This document shows, piece after piece, positions 12,231 through 25,500 of a stretch of 64,000 nucleotides of DNA. Location of the stretch: contig NC_087062.1 of assembly GCF_963678635.1 (NCBI RefSeq), forward strand, positions 30,340,833-30,404,832, read 5' to 3'. The notes under the pieces were generated by a model, which saw only the letters and a list, made by a program, of their open reading frames with translations, had not been told where the DNA came from and made no database searches. The position numbers and the translations under genes were made by a program. This DNA comes from Symsagittifera roscoffensis. Lineage: Eukaryota; Xenacoelomorpha; Acoela; Convolutidae. Every line of letters begins with the position of its first letter. The first letter of the stretch is position 1.

Positions 12231-15191
12231 TCAGTTCATCTGAAAAAAATGAACAATGAAAGAGTGGATCTAAAGGTTTCTCAGAGTACTGATTCCAAAG
12301 AAAAGATTTCCGTCACTTTCTTTCGTCGAACTGTCTTGCAAAAGTAAACTCCTATGTTAGTAAGGCATGGAGCGGTTAACCAAATATATGGTATTTTAAA
12401 CGGTTAAAAAGTTTGAACCGGTTTAACTTAACCATTTAAACCGGTGAAATTGTAAGGAGGATGTTACTGCAAGTAAACGGACGGTTCTCTTCATGAACTT
12501 TCTTCAAATTTTACGATTGAAACACACCATCTTGAATATGGATCTGAATATCGAAATATCGTCAAAAAATAAAAAACTTGAAAACCTCGATGCTCCTTTT
12601 TAATGCGGTCATTCTTCGGTACCTAGCAAATGTTCTAATTCAGATCTGAAATAATCTGTTTCAGAAAACCCTCCTATATTTCAGATCTGAAATGAGTTGT
12701 GAAATGTTAAAATAAGGCTTGGATACTTTATGAATGGATTATTTCCGATCTAATTTCAGTTCTGAAGTTTGTTTTTCATGAATGATTCTGATACAGCTTT
12801 TGCAAAAAATTGCAAATTCAGTCGTTTGCTCAAAATGCATACAATTTGGTTTTTCATGGTTATTTCAGGTCTAAACGCTTGAAATTCATATCTAAGATCT
12901 GGAATAACGAATTTAAGATCTGAGAATTAACATAAGAAATAAAGCAAAAAATGCAATTCAGATCTTGTGTAGAAAATCAACTAGGCAGCCCCATTTCACT
13001 ATATCCGCCCCTGTGAATGACAATCACTTCGTTCTTTTATCCTTACACAAAACAAAAAAAACTTAACCAAGTCTGATATTGTAAAAATTCAATAAACATT
13101 AAATTTCAAAAAACTGGGTTAAAAATTCATATAAGAAAAAGATTCATCGGATTTGATAACACCTGCTTTTTGCAAGCGAAAACTTTTCATTTATTTATTT
13201 AAATGGACATCCGTGCCTGAGACTCTGAATATTACGTGTGTCTTACCACTTTTGCTCTGCACTGATGTGAAATTCAAAATGCTCGGAAGTTTTTTTCTCA
13301 AAGCACAGGAGTTTTCGTTGCAGCTTGAGGCACGATTGAATCATATAACTATCAAGCATTACATACTCACGATTATTTATATTTCTTACCATTGAAAATA
13401 CAGTCAAACAAACACACAGGCTAACAAGCAAATTTCTGCGATGTAACAAAACTCTTTTGCCAGAAACGTCCACTCTGTTTTCTTATATTGAAAATTGGCT
13501 TTTCAAGTGACATTTACATTTTAGATATTCAATTACTGATTTGCAAAAAAAAATAATTTGACGAGAATAAAAATGTAGCCTAACCGAAATTCGAACCTCA
13601 ACATCACACTTCATTATTTCATCGATTTGCTGTCAAAAATGAGAAGATTGGCCCTCAATATCAGCAAGTGCTGAGCCAAAACATCGCACAATCTCAGCTA
13701 TTTTGAGAATATCCAAATACGCATACGCGAGATGCATCACAAATAATTAACACAGATCGGCTAAGCTGCGCTTCACAAACACCTGCGAAAACACGACTAA
13801 AAAGAAGCTCTATCAAGTGGAATACGAAAAAGTAGAAAAAGCCTCGAATTAGCAAAACCTCGGCAACGAGAAGCATTCGAATCTGCGAAACACTGCAATT
13901 AAAAGATTTTGAGTCTCACGCACTATCAACTCAGCCACGCAAGCTTAACAACCGACAAACACTGGTCACGAAAAAAGCAGCTACATATGCTAATAAATTG
14001 CCCATGCGATTCAACAAAAGTGGCACCAAATAAAAATAGACTCAATTTTGCAAGTAATTATGGGGAATATAACAAACTGAAGGCATCTACACTAACTTTG
14101 AATGTAAGAAATCGCAAAGCATAGAGCCACATTATTTATAAATTATGCATTTCAAAAAATTGCGCGATTTTGAGTTCGAAAATTTCTGTTAACTTATTAC
14201 TATTCGAATGTCAAAGCACATGCTATCAAAAATCTTTAAAGGTGTCCCACCATTATTGGATTATTGGAGTACCGCACTATAAAGATGCCGCACCAAAATT
14301 TGCGACTTGGTTTGGAGAAAAAGAAGGTTTGTACTAAAACACTCGCTTCGCATTGTAATGATCTGAGTACTGCACATCCACTCTGTTTTTAGACCCCTGA
14401 AAAACTGGCTTTACAGTGAAAAACTTAGCTGCGCAAATAAACTGAGCTTATGAAACTTAAGAAGCAGCAATTAATTACTTAATAAACATAGCCAATTGAC
14501 AGTTGGAAAAGATTAACGAACGCAAGGAAACTGAAAAAAAACACCGACTTGTTTTTTTAATCTTCAAATTTTGAATTTCGAAGAAAAAAATAGAGGGCTT
14601 TAAACTCTCTGAATTTGCAGCACAATTTATGATGCGCACTTTTTCTTTTTAAATTAACCCAATTTGAGAAAACTGGATCAATAGGTAAAACTTTTACTTC
14701 GCTGGGAAATCTAATAATTGATTTCCATTTTCGCAATTAGAAGACAATCGCGTTTTCGTGACCTTAACAAATTTGCTGTTCAATAGTGGAGTTTGCCTTC
14801 CTTTTAACTATAGAAATGCACTGAATTTTAAAAAAAAATCTTAAGTCAAACCGCGCGAAAAATCAAAATTGAGCGTGAACAAATTTTAGACTTTTTCCTA
14901 AAAAAAAAAACAAAACAAAATTCAACTGCGTTCGTTACTCTTAAAAAATCAGCAAGACCTATATAAGAGCACTCACTAGGTTCATTACTCTTAAAAAAGC
15001 CTGAGCCCTGATTTTTTTCTTGTGTTTGCCCCAATTGAAGCAATGTAAGCTTTTGCTCTACAGACAATCTTCACGACAAGTTTAAAACATTGAATCATTG
15101 AAGAATGAATTTCAATCAAAATTACAAATTTTTCTGTGATAAGTGAACTTTTATTGAAATTATAAGGCGAACAGAATAGAACACAGCTAAA
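12231..15191. other. Intergenic spacer between HASPIN and the GT25 gene
   Basis: No gene seen. About 12360-12460 has inverted AACCGGTTTAA/TTAAACCGGT blocks that could fold into a hairpin. About 12640-12965 repeats CAGATCTGAAAT-like words several times, and a MITE-like terminus (ATCCGCCCCTG) follows at about 13004-13014. Composite copy C occupies 13750-14356. A second ACCTATATAAG/ACTCTTAAAAAA block (about 14940-15000) echoes 7690-7740. Confidence 0.5.
13750..14356 (-). repeat. Composite tRNA-Leu-like short element, copy C
   Basis: It starts CACAGATCGGCTAAGCTGCG and ends ACTCGCTTCGCATTGTAA. The minus-strand core around 13875-13947 keeps TGGCTGAGTTGATAGTGCG and GAGACTCAAAATCTT, the D and anticodon arms of a tRNA-Leu(CAA)-like sequence. 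It is closely similar along its length to copies A, B and D. Confidence 0.6.
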
Positions 15192-18100
15192 CTATGTTTC
15201 ATGAATGATGTCTGACAACTCCGTGTCGCTGACATAGCTCGAATTATCCGAGGGGTACCATCTGGGTTCTGCTAACAAGTTCGTCGCAGAGTAAGCTTTC
15301 AAAAGTACACTCTCCAACTCTGTTTCTGAGAGACGCTCACTCCAAGAATCAAATTCTGCATCCAATTTCACCAATTTAACTTAAGATTTCATGAATTCCT
15401 ATTCGCGTAATTAAATTGCAGCATAAAACAAAACTAATTGAAACCTTTCAAAAAATACTTAAACATCGGTCTTCAAACTCTCACACTATCATTTTGGAAA
15501 TTCGTGAGTTGAGGTGTTTTAAATTACATTTGGATCAATAATTGACTTACCCAATAAAAAGATCCAACAAATCAAACATCCTGTTAATTGACGCCAGCTT
15601 ATCACAAGTCTTATTAACTCTTATTATTGTTGGTTACAAGTAAAAGGATTACGAAGTTAAATTTATGCCTGGATTCTGATCAAACATCATGGGAATGTAC
15701 TCGTCCACTGGAATCATCTGGCTCAGCACCTTCGTGTTCAGGAGTTTCTTGGCGCCTTCTGCAGTCAACATGTAGGCCACTGTCCAGTAGGAGTAGCCTG
15801 GTCTGGACAGAAGTTTACAGTCATCACACGCAAGATCGTCTGCTTGTGGCTTCCGTCCCAGATACCTAAAAATAAGAGACACTGTGAAGCTTACTGAAAA
15901 ATAATCTTCAACGCTGCTCTACCCGAAAACATCGAAAGTTAAATGGTGAATTTTTGTACTTCCCATATGCCTGAAACAAAGTGAAACGTACTGGAAAACC
16001 AATGTTTTATGTAACATGTACTTAATTGAAATTACAATGCATGCGACGGGCACCCAAGAGCATAGCTCATTCGGCATACACGCATTACAAAAATATTACA
16101 GATGTCTGACCCATAACAACAGACAGATAACATATTATCTATGGGAAACTACGGGGTATGGTCATGGTAACCACTTACAACAGCTCCCCTCCCTTCTCCT
16201 CGAATTCCTCAATGACTGCGTTGAGAAGCTTTTCGAGGTTCTCCTTTCCTCCTCGGTTGAATTTGACGTCGTCCTCCACAATAAGAGTGAGTGGGATATT
16301 ACTGTTGGATATTTCAGTCCACACTGAGTGGTGACTAAGGAAACACGCAACCTCGCCCATCTTCATCGGCCTGAACAGAATATGTAATTTCATATTTCAA
16401 CAACAGATTTTGGGTATGTTCGCTCAAACAAAGCAGACACCTTAGCACTACAGGTTTTCTATTTCCACGATTCATTTCTCCGTTCATGACCAAAAACACT
16501 TACAATCAGCATGCAAGCAATACGGACAGTTTTCACCAAATCATGTAATAAAACGCTCAAAAAGTAAGCTAAAAATTTTATTTAAAATAGATTGATTAAT
16601 AAATTACAATCTGTTGCGCCACGAATAGTTGAAAACTGAGTAGACATACAGCAAATATCAATTTAAAGGCTGTTTTTCCCCTAAAGACTCAAAAGACAGA
16701 AAAAAAATTAATTCCAATTTTTACTTTGAATGCATAGCTGAAGGAAGAAAATAGCGCATGCAGCACAATTAGTATGACAGAAGAGTTAGCAATCCAAGTG
16801 AAGGGATAATCAAATAGATAAAGAATGACATGACCTTTACAGAAGGTTAGATCTCACTCACGTGCTCTAGTTCTGCATAAATATGGGTGGCACTAAAATG
16901 GGGCGAAGGAGCTGAAACGTCATTCGTGATTACTTTTGAATAATTAATTTCATATGCGTACATTATTCACTAATTTTTTACACAGAGGCGAAGCTGCGCT
17001 TCGCAAACACTTGCGAGAACACGACCAAAAAGCAGCTATCAAGTGAAATAAGAAAAAAGTAGGAATAAGCCTCTTATTAGCAAAAACTCGTCTACATGTC
17101 GGATTCAAATCTGCGACCAAGCAAATTTGAGTCTCACGCAGTAACCACTCAGCCACGGAAGATTGCAATCCCCAAAAACTAGCCACCAATAACGCAGCTA
17201 CATATGCTAATCAATTGCCAATTCGATGCAGCAAAAGTAGCACCAAATACAAAAAGACACAATTTTGCATGTAATAAATTGGAAAGCATAAAGCCAAATT
17301 ATGTCTAAATTATGCATTTCAAAAAAAATTGCGAGATACCCTGAGTTTTAAAATTTCTGACAACGAGCTTTTTATTATTGTACTGCTGTTTGAAACAAAT
17401 AAATTTTTACGGTTCATTTGATGAATTAAAAATGCATCAGCTGTGTTAACTTTTTACTTTTCAAATGTCAAAGCACATATGACATTATACTGCTACCGCA
17501 TCCTTCCGCTTCAAAAATGCAACCAAAAGTAGCACTTGCACTTTTATTTGCAATTAAGGTTTAAAAAAGTTCGCACGAATACACTTTGCTACGTAAGTGC
17601 CATGAGGAAACTGGTGTATACGACTTCGACACTTTATTCACCAAAAATCAGTTTGAAAATATGCTTTTATTTGAAAGATCGATGACCCTTGATCCATCGA
17701 TTGCCAAACCAAACAAACCATTCAACAAACTACTTAAAAATAGCCAACAGACAGTTGGAAAAATGTAAGTAAACAGGGAAACGAAAAAAAGCCGATTGAA
17801 AAAAATATATCACGTTGAAGCTCTTTGAGTTTCGAATACTGTTTATGATTGGCACTTTTTTGCAAAGTTTGGTACTTGAAACAAGTAAAACAAAAGAACG
17901 AAAAAAATCAAACCGCGAAAAATCAAAAAATCATCAAGACCTACTTAAGTTAAAATCACTTCGTTCTTTTAAACTTAATAAGCTTTTAGCTATCTGCTCA
18001 ACACCGCAAAAAGAGAGCCGTGCAAAAAAGAGTTCTATAAAACTGACATGCATATTACCTTTTGGTGGCGTCCCTCATGATGGAGGGACCGAATGATGGA

Positions 18101-19282
18101 AAATCGAGTATTGAAAAATCTAAAAGAAATCACAAAAATCTCCAAGAAACCTAATAAATCCAGGCCATCAAAATTAATAATGACTGATTAGAAAATAAGT
18201 AGATACATGAATTATCAAATATTGCGAAATCTAAGTCGGGTATTGTGGAAAAAAAAATTTAAAACCGATTTTAGAAGATGAAAAGAAAATTACTGCATAT
18301 CTGCACGAATTGTCCAGCAAAGCTTTGCCGTGCTGCTATAACTCACTTTCTGTTAAAAATGACTTCGTTTTCGTGCAAGTGAATTAGCCGATAGGAACTC
18401 CCCACTATTCTGATTGGTTAAAGTTTTCCACCGTTCGGTCCCTCCATCATGAGTATACACCAATAGTGCGGTTTAATAGTGCGGTTTAACACAAATCATG
18501 AAAATGTATCAACTAAATGACTAGCATACCTTTTGTGATATGGGTCCAGGTATCCTTCCATCACTTTCACTCCATTTTCAACCAGCACGTCCTTATTTAG
18601 TTCCCTAAATCCACCAAAATGAAACAACAAATTTTGCTAAAAACGGGAAGCCATCTCATTTGAGTTTTTATGAAGACAATGTCAGATATCAAACACTAAC
18701 TTCATAATTTCACTCAAAATTGAAAATTCCATGCCAAATATGCTATCCTTCTGGCAGGGTAGAGTAAAATCCAGACAGATTGACCGATCATGCAAATCCA
18801 GACAGATTGACCGATCATGCAAAACAGATTGACCGATCATTAAAGTATGTTTGACTTGCCTGGCATCTACCGCCTTCAGTCTGTGGTGAGTCATATTCGG
18901 GAAGACAGAATTGAGTTCTTGATCCACCTCCACTCGCCTTTCTCCTCTCCTATCCAGATTTATGAAGAAAATCTAGACAAAAAAAGAAGACGCTCTAATT
19001 TGGCAGATGTGTTTAAGGCAATAACAACTTCATTTTCTCAGTTTTTTTTAACCAAAACTTTTGATTTCTGACATTAGCAACTTTGACTACGCTTTTAAGG
19101 CAATGCCAAACTTTCAGGGTATCACTAACTGTATTCAACTCTCATCTAAAAAAAAGCAGACCGATTAATATAATAATGCTATACAACATTACGATTTTGA
19201 ATCTTACCTCAAATTTCTGAGAAGCGCAGAAAACAGCCTCTATTAGGATATAAAAGATAGAAATAAGAATGAAAGTCTTCAT
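15192..19282 (-). CDS. Short GT25-family glycosyltransferase (collagen galactosyltransferase-like), secretory
   Basis: GT25 enzymes transfer sugars. The animal relatives COLGALT1/2 add galactose to hydroxylysine of collagen in the ER. Proposed exons are 19208-19282, 18860-18972, 18530-18604, 16179-16370, 15669-15865 and 15192-15355, giving 272 codons in phase. Exon 1 encodes MKTFILISIFYILIEAVFC, a signal peptide. The GT25 domain starts at once with IFFINLDRRGERR, then LKAVDAR, YLDPYHKR, GEVACFLSHHSVW, LIVEDDVKF (acidic catalytic motif), YLGRKPQ, SYWTVAYML, VDEYIPMMFD and YPSDNSSYVSDTE. COLGALTs carry an extra N-terminal GT domain and a C-terminal RDEL. Both are absent here and the protein ends IIHET. 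Two introns would use GC donors (CAG|GCAAGT at 18859, CAG|GCATAA at 15668). The second is less certain, because a GT donor at 15652 or an acceptor at 15380 is an alternative. Confidence 0.82.
16981..17600 (-). repeat. Composite tRNA-Leu-like short element, copy D
   Basis: It lies in an intron of the GT25 gene. It starts CACAGAGGCGAAGCTGCGCT with a perfect-arm hairpin at 16988-17004 and ends ACACTTTGCTACGTAAGTGCC. The minus-strand core keeps TGGCTGAGTGGTTACTGCG and GAGACTCAAATTT. Confidence 0.6.
17601..18529. other. GT25 intron
   Basis: Intron sequence. CCTCATGATGGAGGGACCGAA (about 18073) and its near inverted copy CGGTCCCTCCATCATGAG (about 18434) suggest a small inverted-repeat element between them. 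Nothing coding is seen. Confidence 0.4.
18769..18840. repeat. 27-bp tandem repeat beside an exon
   Basis: About 2.6 copies of a 27-bp unit containing CCAGACAGATTGACCGATCA. It lies about 20 bp downstream (in gene direction) of the GC-type donor of the GT25 gene, in the intron. The exon frame stays open through it. Confidence 0.8.
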
Positions 19283-20981
19283 TATTCTACACTGAAAAGA
19301 AACAACCAGATACAACTTACAGAATCAAAAGTATGTGCTATTCTGAAAACAACTAATAACCAAATGGTAAGTTGCTCTTAGGAAAACAAACAGGACTTGT
19401 TCTTTACTTAAACACCCCTTTCCCACTCGTACATGTTTGTTAAACCTTTGAGAAAACACCATTATGCAATATTTACAAATCAGGCTGAAAATCTGTCAGT
19501 GCCAAAGACTGCATCTTTTAAAGCTCCTTAGTGCAAACACAAGCAAAAAACCGCAAATTGGAGCTCTACAATCGTCAAAGAAGAAAAAACGCGATAGATA
19601 CGTCGGATTCATACCTCTGTCCCAAGAGTTGCTCGAATTACACACATAGTCTTTGCGCTTTGCCTTTAAATACTTTCACGCATAAATTATTCTTAGACCT
19701 TAGGCAGAAAAAAATGCTTTATTTCCGAATTCGTTCCAATTAATTAAGAAAACGTTAGTCCAGGATTCACGGTTTTTGCATGTTTTTACAAAATTTAGAA
19801 CATCGAAGAAACTAACAAAAAAACGCACTTTTGTATTTGTGTTAACTATGGATGGTAACATCAACATAATTTTTTCCAGATTTTGATTGACTCCGAAAAA
19901 TCTTCTCAGCCCTCCGATCAACTCAAGTAGCCTCAAGCTAAACTGATAACCAAAAACTCATTCACATTTTTAGACAAAAAGAATTTACCTTTCTTTTTGT
20001 CTAAAATTTAACAGTTCTTTTTGTCTTAAATTTAACAGCTCGGAATCAAACTGAAAAGACTTTAAAGGGAAAATTATTTGGACCCCTGCAAGCTTTTTCG
20101 GGCTGGCTGAAATCTCGCACGAAGCACCAAACCATAAACTTTCAACATGAAGTGGTTGGAACAAATATAGCCAACATACTAGGTGCAAAGTGTCGATGCA
20201 CTCAAGGAGACAAAAAAGTATTCACTATTTGAAAAATTTTCAGCTTTGACAACACATCAGAAAAACAATGACGGCATATCAGGTTTGGGTTAAGTAGAAA
20301 CTGGTACTGTTAGTTACTGGTAAAATTAATTCGACAATTATTTAAAGAAAAACTGCTCTGAATTTTTGGCCATTCAGAAAAACTTCAGAGAAAGCTATTC
20401 CGAGTAATTTAGAAAAAATTCTGCTATTCTACTTTAAACTACGAGTCCTTTTTTGTTTTTATTTTAGGAGGTTTGAATTTAGCAGATTTGTTCTTTTAAC
20501 CTCAAAAAATACAAATTTCCATTTTTAAAAATCAATTTGATCTACTTATTTGCAACTGCGGTCGGAATATTCTCTGCTACTTGCACAGCAGCAGGCTACT
20601 CTTTTTGTTCTTTAAAGCTTGATTATGTATGAATGATGCAATGAGAACTCTTCTTCTTGAATGTCTTCAGATCAAAAAAAATCCAGAAGTTATTAAATTG
20701 AACTATAATTGACAAAACAAATGGTAAAATACATGTCACGATAGGTCATTATCACGATCAAAAAAAAAGCTTAATCAAAGTTAGAAACAATTCATATGGG
20801 CAAAAATTAAAGTCACACTGTCGATTGGACTTTCCATGATACCAGCGAATCCAGTTTGAATTTCACTTAGCAAAGTATTCGCTCTAAATACATCAGAAAA
20901 ATCCAAGGACGTGAAACCAGTAACCAAGAAAGCAGGAATAGGCATTGCGAGAAGGAATACATCTTTAAATAAAGAAGAAAA
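19283..20981. other. Intergenic spacer, GT25 gene to CHTOP-like gene
   Basis: AT-rich with no gene or clear mobile element. Short duplications of TTTTTGTCTnAAATTTAACAG are seen at 19995-20040. Confidence 0.5.
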
Positions 20982-21800
20982 CTAGTTTTTAGTCGCCATG
21001 AAATCTTCCAGCTCCTTGTCGAGGTCATTTGCACTCGGTTTTGGTTTACGTGCCGTTTTGGAAGCCAGAGCTCCATTTTTAACTGCTGCTTTCTGTTTAT
21101 TGTTTAATGAATATTTTTTATTCTTATTTTTGCTGATGTTATTTTTGAAGCTTCCTTTCAGTCTGTTTTCCATTTTCGGCTTGAAAGAAGTTCGATTCAG
21201 ATTGCTTTGTGCCCTGTTTTGAATTGGCTTTTTAAACCCAGTGACTCCCGCTGCTTTCGCTAGACGCTCTTTTGCACTCAATTTCTGTGTATTTTGTCCT
21301 AAACGAGCTTGCACGGACAATCTTTGAGTGACTTTCTTCTTCACTCTGGCCGATTCTGATATGGCTTCTGGGCGTTTCTTGGGCGAGTATTTGGCTTTCA
21401 TTGCTTCCCTCAAAGGCGACAGATCCCGCATCCGTTCACTCAGACTCTTCGGCTTCAGGTCCATTCGCATTGTTGAGCGGCCACCCGAAGAGCGATTCTG
21501 TAATCGAGACGCTGTCGGTCTAGAAGATGAGGTCATCATGTTGTCGGCTCTGAAGTTTGAAGCCGGAATCGAACTCTGATGTCTTCGTGCCGTTTCCATT
21601 GGATTTGCAGAGAAGGGTCTGATCTGAATTCTGACTTCATCGGGAGCTATAACATTTGGTCGGTTTCTATACGAAGAGCGACTTAGTTCTGAGTGTATTT
21701 GAGATAATTTGTAGAAGCGTTCATGTAGTGGAATGTCTGTGCTGTTTCGCACCAGACATCGGTCCAGAATAGAAGGAGAATCGTCACGTGATCGGAACAT
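20982..21800 (-). CDS. CHTOP: CHTOP/FOP-like nuclear protein (single exon)
   Basis: CHTOP (Friend of PRMT1) is a nuclear protein that works with the TREX mRNA export complex and the arginine methyltransferase PRMT1. This 272-residue uninterrupted frame is very basic. It has LHERFYKLS and SLSERMRDLS near the N-terminal half, KVTQRLSVQARLG near residue 165 (compare the LxQRLxxxxIQARLG block of CHTOP), and a C-terminal LDKELEDFMATKN matching the short LDxELDxYM helix shared by CHTOP and ALYREF. The central Gly-Arg repeats of vertebrate CHTOP are not evident: arginines and lysines are scattered instead, with an NKNKKYSLNNKQK run. The start is the first ATG of the frame (21800). The assignment rests on the terminal motif and two internal blocks, so a more distant basic nuclear protein is possible. 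Confidence 0.6.
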   Translation of the reverse strand: MFRSRDDSPSILDRCLVRNSTDIPLHERFYKLSQIHSELSRSSYRNRPNVIAPDEVRIQIRPFSANPMETARRHQSSIPASNFRADNMMTSSSRPTASRLQNRSSGGRSTMRMDLKPKSLSERMRDLSPLREAMKAKYSPKKRPEAISESARVKKKVTQRLSVQARLGQNTQKLSAKERLAKAAGVTGFKKPIQNRAQSNLNRTSFKPKMENRLKGSFKNNISKNKNKKYSLNNKQKAAVKNGALASKTARKPKPSANDLDKELEDFMATKN

Positions 21801-22589
21801 TGAGACAAAATCCGATCTTTCTTAAATTACAGGCGCTATTTAACTCAACACCCGATCTGAAAATGTAACATTTATTGAGCCAGTTTATATCTAAGATATT
21901 TCAATCCAAACATTCTTGAAAACAGGTAGCAAAATTTCGTAAACTTTATTAGAAAGCGCATCAAATGTACACAAATAGTATTATGATGGTATGTATATAA
22001 GCAATCCGAAAAATAGAAACTCCTCGATAATTTATTTTGCTTTAAATAACTAATGGACAAGACAAGTTAAGTCGCCTTCCCAGGTGTATTTCGAAATTAT
22101 TCACATTTTCCTCATTAAATAATTTACTTCAAATTCAGCTAAACAAAGACTGGAGACATCTAATTGAGGTCAATAAAGTTTAAACGTTAAAAAATAACAG
22201 TTTCGTGGAGCCAAGCCAATACAGTCAAACCAATCCATCTGCAGCCTCATTCCATTTGAAGCAAATTATATGCGCGCAACAACCAATAGTAGCACAAAAA
22301 GAAACGACAGAAATCAAAACAATTGCAGGAGAGAAAACTTTCTAATCTTACACTAAGGAACAATGTGGGCTTTACTGCAGTTAACGATATCAACAATAAT
22401 CTCGAAAGCAAATTAAGGAGCAATGGGTCCTTCAGAGGAATCATTAGCTGAAGTTGGAAATATGAAGCAGTTTTGAAGCGGGGTTTTTTCTTTGGAAAAA
22501 TTTCTCTTAACAAGAAAACTTAAGGCTTCATTTCTTGCTGTGATGAAATCAATTTACGAGATGTTGTTCCAGATTACTTGTAATAAAAA
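21801..22589. other. Intergenic spacer, CHTOP-like gene to STK kinase
   Basis: No coding evidence. Minus-strand AATAAA words at 21872-21877 and 22029-22034 could serve the STK transcript. Confidence 0.4.
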
Positions 22590-25500
22590 TCAAGAGGTGT
22601 TGCCGCTTGTGATTCCGTTCTGAGTTCCTGCTGTCGAGATCACTTTGACGATGGATGCTGTGAACTTGTCCACACTGAGAGGCGATATGTTGTCTACGTA
22701 AGAGAAGCAACTCTCTAGTTCGTCCACTGCCTCGTGACGATGTAGGTGTTGAGTTCTGAGTCGGGAAAACATAGGCACTAGTTGGCTGCTCCAGGTGTCC
22801 GAGACGACACTGATTCTCTTGTTGGGACTGTTGGTGACATTCTTATCCCCCTCTGACGAGGGGGTTGTCGCAGGACTAGGAGTGCCGCTGGAGTCCGAGA
22901 TACTCATTGAATCTAGCTGCTCTCGCATTTTCACTGTGCCCATCGGGAAATTCCACTCACCCACTGACCTAGATTGCAATAAAAGGGAAGTGAAAGAACA
23001 AATGGGCAATAGATGATAGATGTATGGAGCATTCCGATAGACTAAGTTTAAGGGAAACGTTTTCTTCAAACTCTCTATTAATAATATACAAAAACTACTG
23101 CAGTATAAGTTACTACTACAGTATTCCTTAAATTACTGCAGTATAAGGAAAAGTAAACGTTTCAGGCAACAGAAGTGCTTTCAAACACTGATTAAATCGA
23201 AAAGTATTAGTAACATATCTTACTTTCTGCTACTCATTTTTCTTACTTGTGGGCTGAATCTGAGTCTTCGTCGTCCTTCTGGTCGTCCTCTTCGTCTCGG
23301 GTGGACCGCCCATTCCTATCTGTGTGGCCCCTCTCCGCCTGCCACTTCCTGTACTTGTCAATCAGTTCCACCAGCACAGCTGGCTTCTTACTGTTGCGCA
23401 CTATGAATCGGTTCTTAAGCAGTTCCTTCGCACTCGGTCGCTAAACGCACAAAACAATACAAATCACAGCTTTTTTTACATAAGGCGAAGCTGCAATTCG
23501 CAAACAGAACCGAAAAAAAAGCAAAGAAGCTATAATAAAGTTTATCAAAGTGAGAGCAATTAAATTGCCGTGGCTAAAAATTTTTTGATACTTTTGAACC
23601 CCGACATGAAGAAATATATCACGTCCTCGACTTAACCACGTCCCACAACTGCTCGATGTTTGCGTGATAAGCCAACAAAAAAGCAGATAAAAGAGATGCT
23701 ATGTAATTGTTGCTGCACTTCTCTATTTGCTAGTTGGGTTGAAAAAATTTGCTAGTTCATAAGACACTACACTCGCTTGCCCGAACGGCTTGCAAGCAAG
23801 TATTTAGCCGACACTGAGAATTTCTGATACTAATTTTTATACAGAGGCAAAGCGGAGCTTTGCAACTCCTGAGATACATCTAACACATGGCATTGAAAAA
23901 TATTGAATAGAATAAAAGTAATAATTTCAAAAAAATGAGATAAAAAAATTAAATTAAAAGCCGAAAAACGAAAACTACAAAAATTTAATTCATACCATTG
24001 TCTTGAAAGATAAACTTGAAAGATAAACAGACTTAAAACGTACCAAAAATCAATGCCCGCGAGGCAACTAAGGCAAAAAAATTGGATTGACCCTCGTCAA
24101 ACCTCAACTCTAGACATAAAAATATTCTAGCTTAAAAAATATCTTTTAGAAAGTTAAAGTTTTACGACCCATCCCTACTAAAACAGACAAAAACAATAAT
24201 TATAATTTCCCCTTGAAACCTCACCGCAAATTTGACGAAGCCGATATCATAAACGTTCAGCTCGTTTAACCGAAAAAAACGATATAAAATTATTACACAG
24301 AGGCGCGAAGCTGCATTTCGCATACACAAGCAAAAATATGACAGATAACGCTACTGGAAAAACTGAATGAGTAAAACCTTGAGTCTTAAAATTTTCTTGA
24401 CGTATGTCAATTATGACGAATTGGCAGTACCAGTCAATTTGAAAAAAAAATTCACCAACTAACATGCCTCAATTTATAGAGCAGTCTATCGAGCAGTAAT
24501 AACAAGAAAAAATTAAAAGTAATGAAAATAAAACGAATTTTTTTTAACTTCAGATTTTTTTTGTAAAAAACATTCCCCCACACGCCATATTAAAAACAAA
24601 GTGATACATTTCGCTTCTAGTAACAACTCAATTATGGCAAATAAGCTTCATTAATCGTTCCAAATAAGCTTCGTTAAACCAATTTGGAACGACTTCTATG
24701 ACGAATTAAATCTCCGCTTCCGCGTTAATAGCTCGAAATGTATCGCGCGTTAATTATCCCCAATTGGCCAAAATGGCAATTTTAAAACTTCCATAACTTT
24801 ACAAAAGTTTATCAAGTGAAAGTTTTTTCCAAATTTAAACTCAGGACGACAATACTTTTTGAATGATATAAAAAAAATCCGTCAAAAATGGCTAGTTAAA
24901 GTCGAAATTTGTCTGAAGAAAAAACCACTACGAGAACAAATATTCCGTTACTTTCGCTTACAAAAGTGCGAACAATAATAGTCTGTGTTAATATCCCTAG
25001 CATTGCATGCACTTAATAGCTGGTTACCGATCAAAATGAACACTTTCAAAACGAACACATTTTATCGCAACAATTTTTGCGACTTAGGTTGATAAAAAAA
25101 GATAGTTCATAGTATAACACAGGCATTGATTGTGTAAACAATCAGAGTTGATAAATTCTAGCAAGAGCAATTTTTAATTATAAAAAAGTTGGAATCAAAA
25201 AATATCAAGTGAAAGTTTTTTCCAAATTTAAACTCAGGACGACAATACTTTTCGACTGATCGAAAAAAATCCGTCAAAAATGGCTAGATAAAGTCGAAAT
25301 TTAACTGAAGAAAAAAACCACTACGAGCACAAATATTCCGTTACTTTCGTTTACAAAAGTGCGAACAATAATAGTCTGTGTTATTATCCCTAGCATTGCA
25401 TGCACTTAATAGCTGGTTACTGATCAAAATGAACACTTTCAAAACGAACACATTTTATCGCAACAATATTTGCGACTTAGGTTGAAAAAAAAAGATAGTT

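Noticed and set aside
15551-15580. A 30-bp mini-exon in the GT25 gene with good AG and GTAAGT borders
   Set aside because: Its phase does not fit the terminal exon, and skipping it gives a closed frame.
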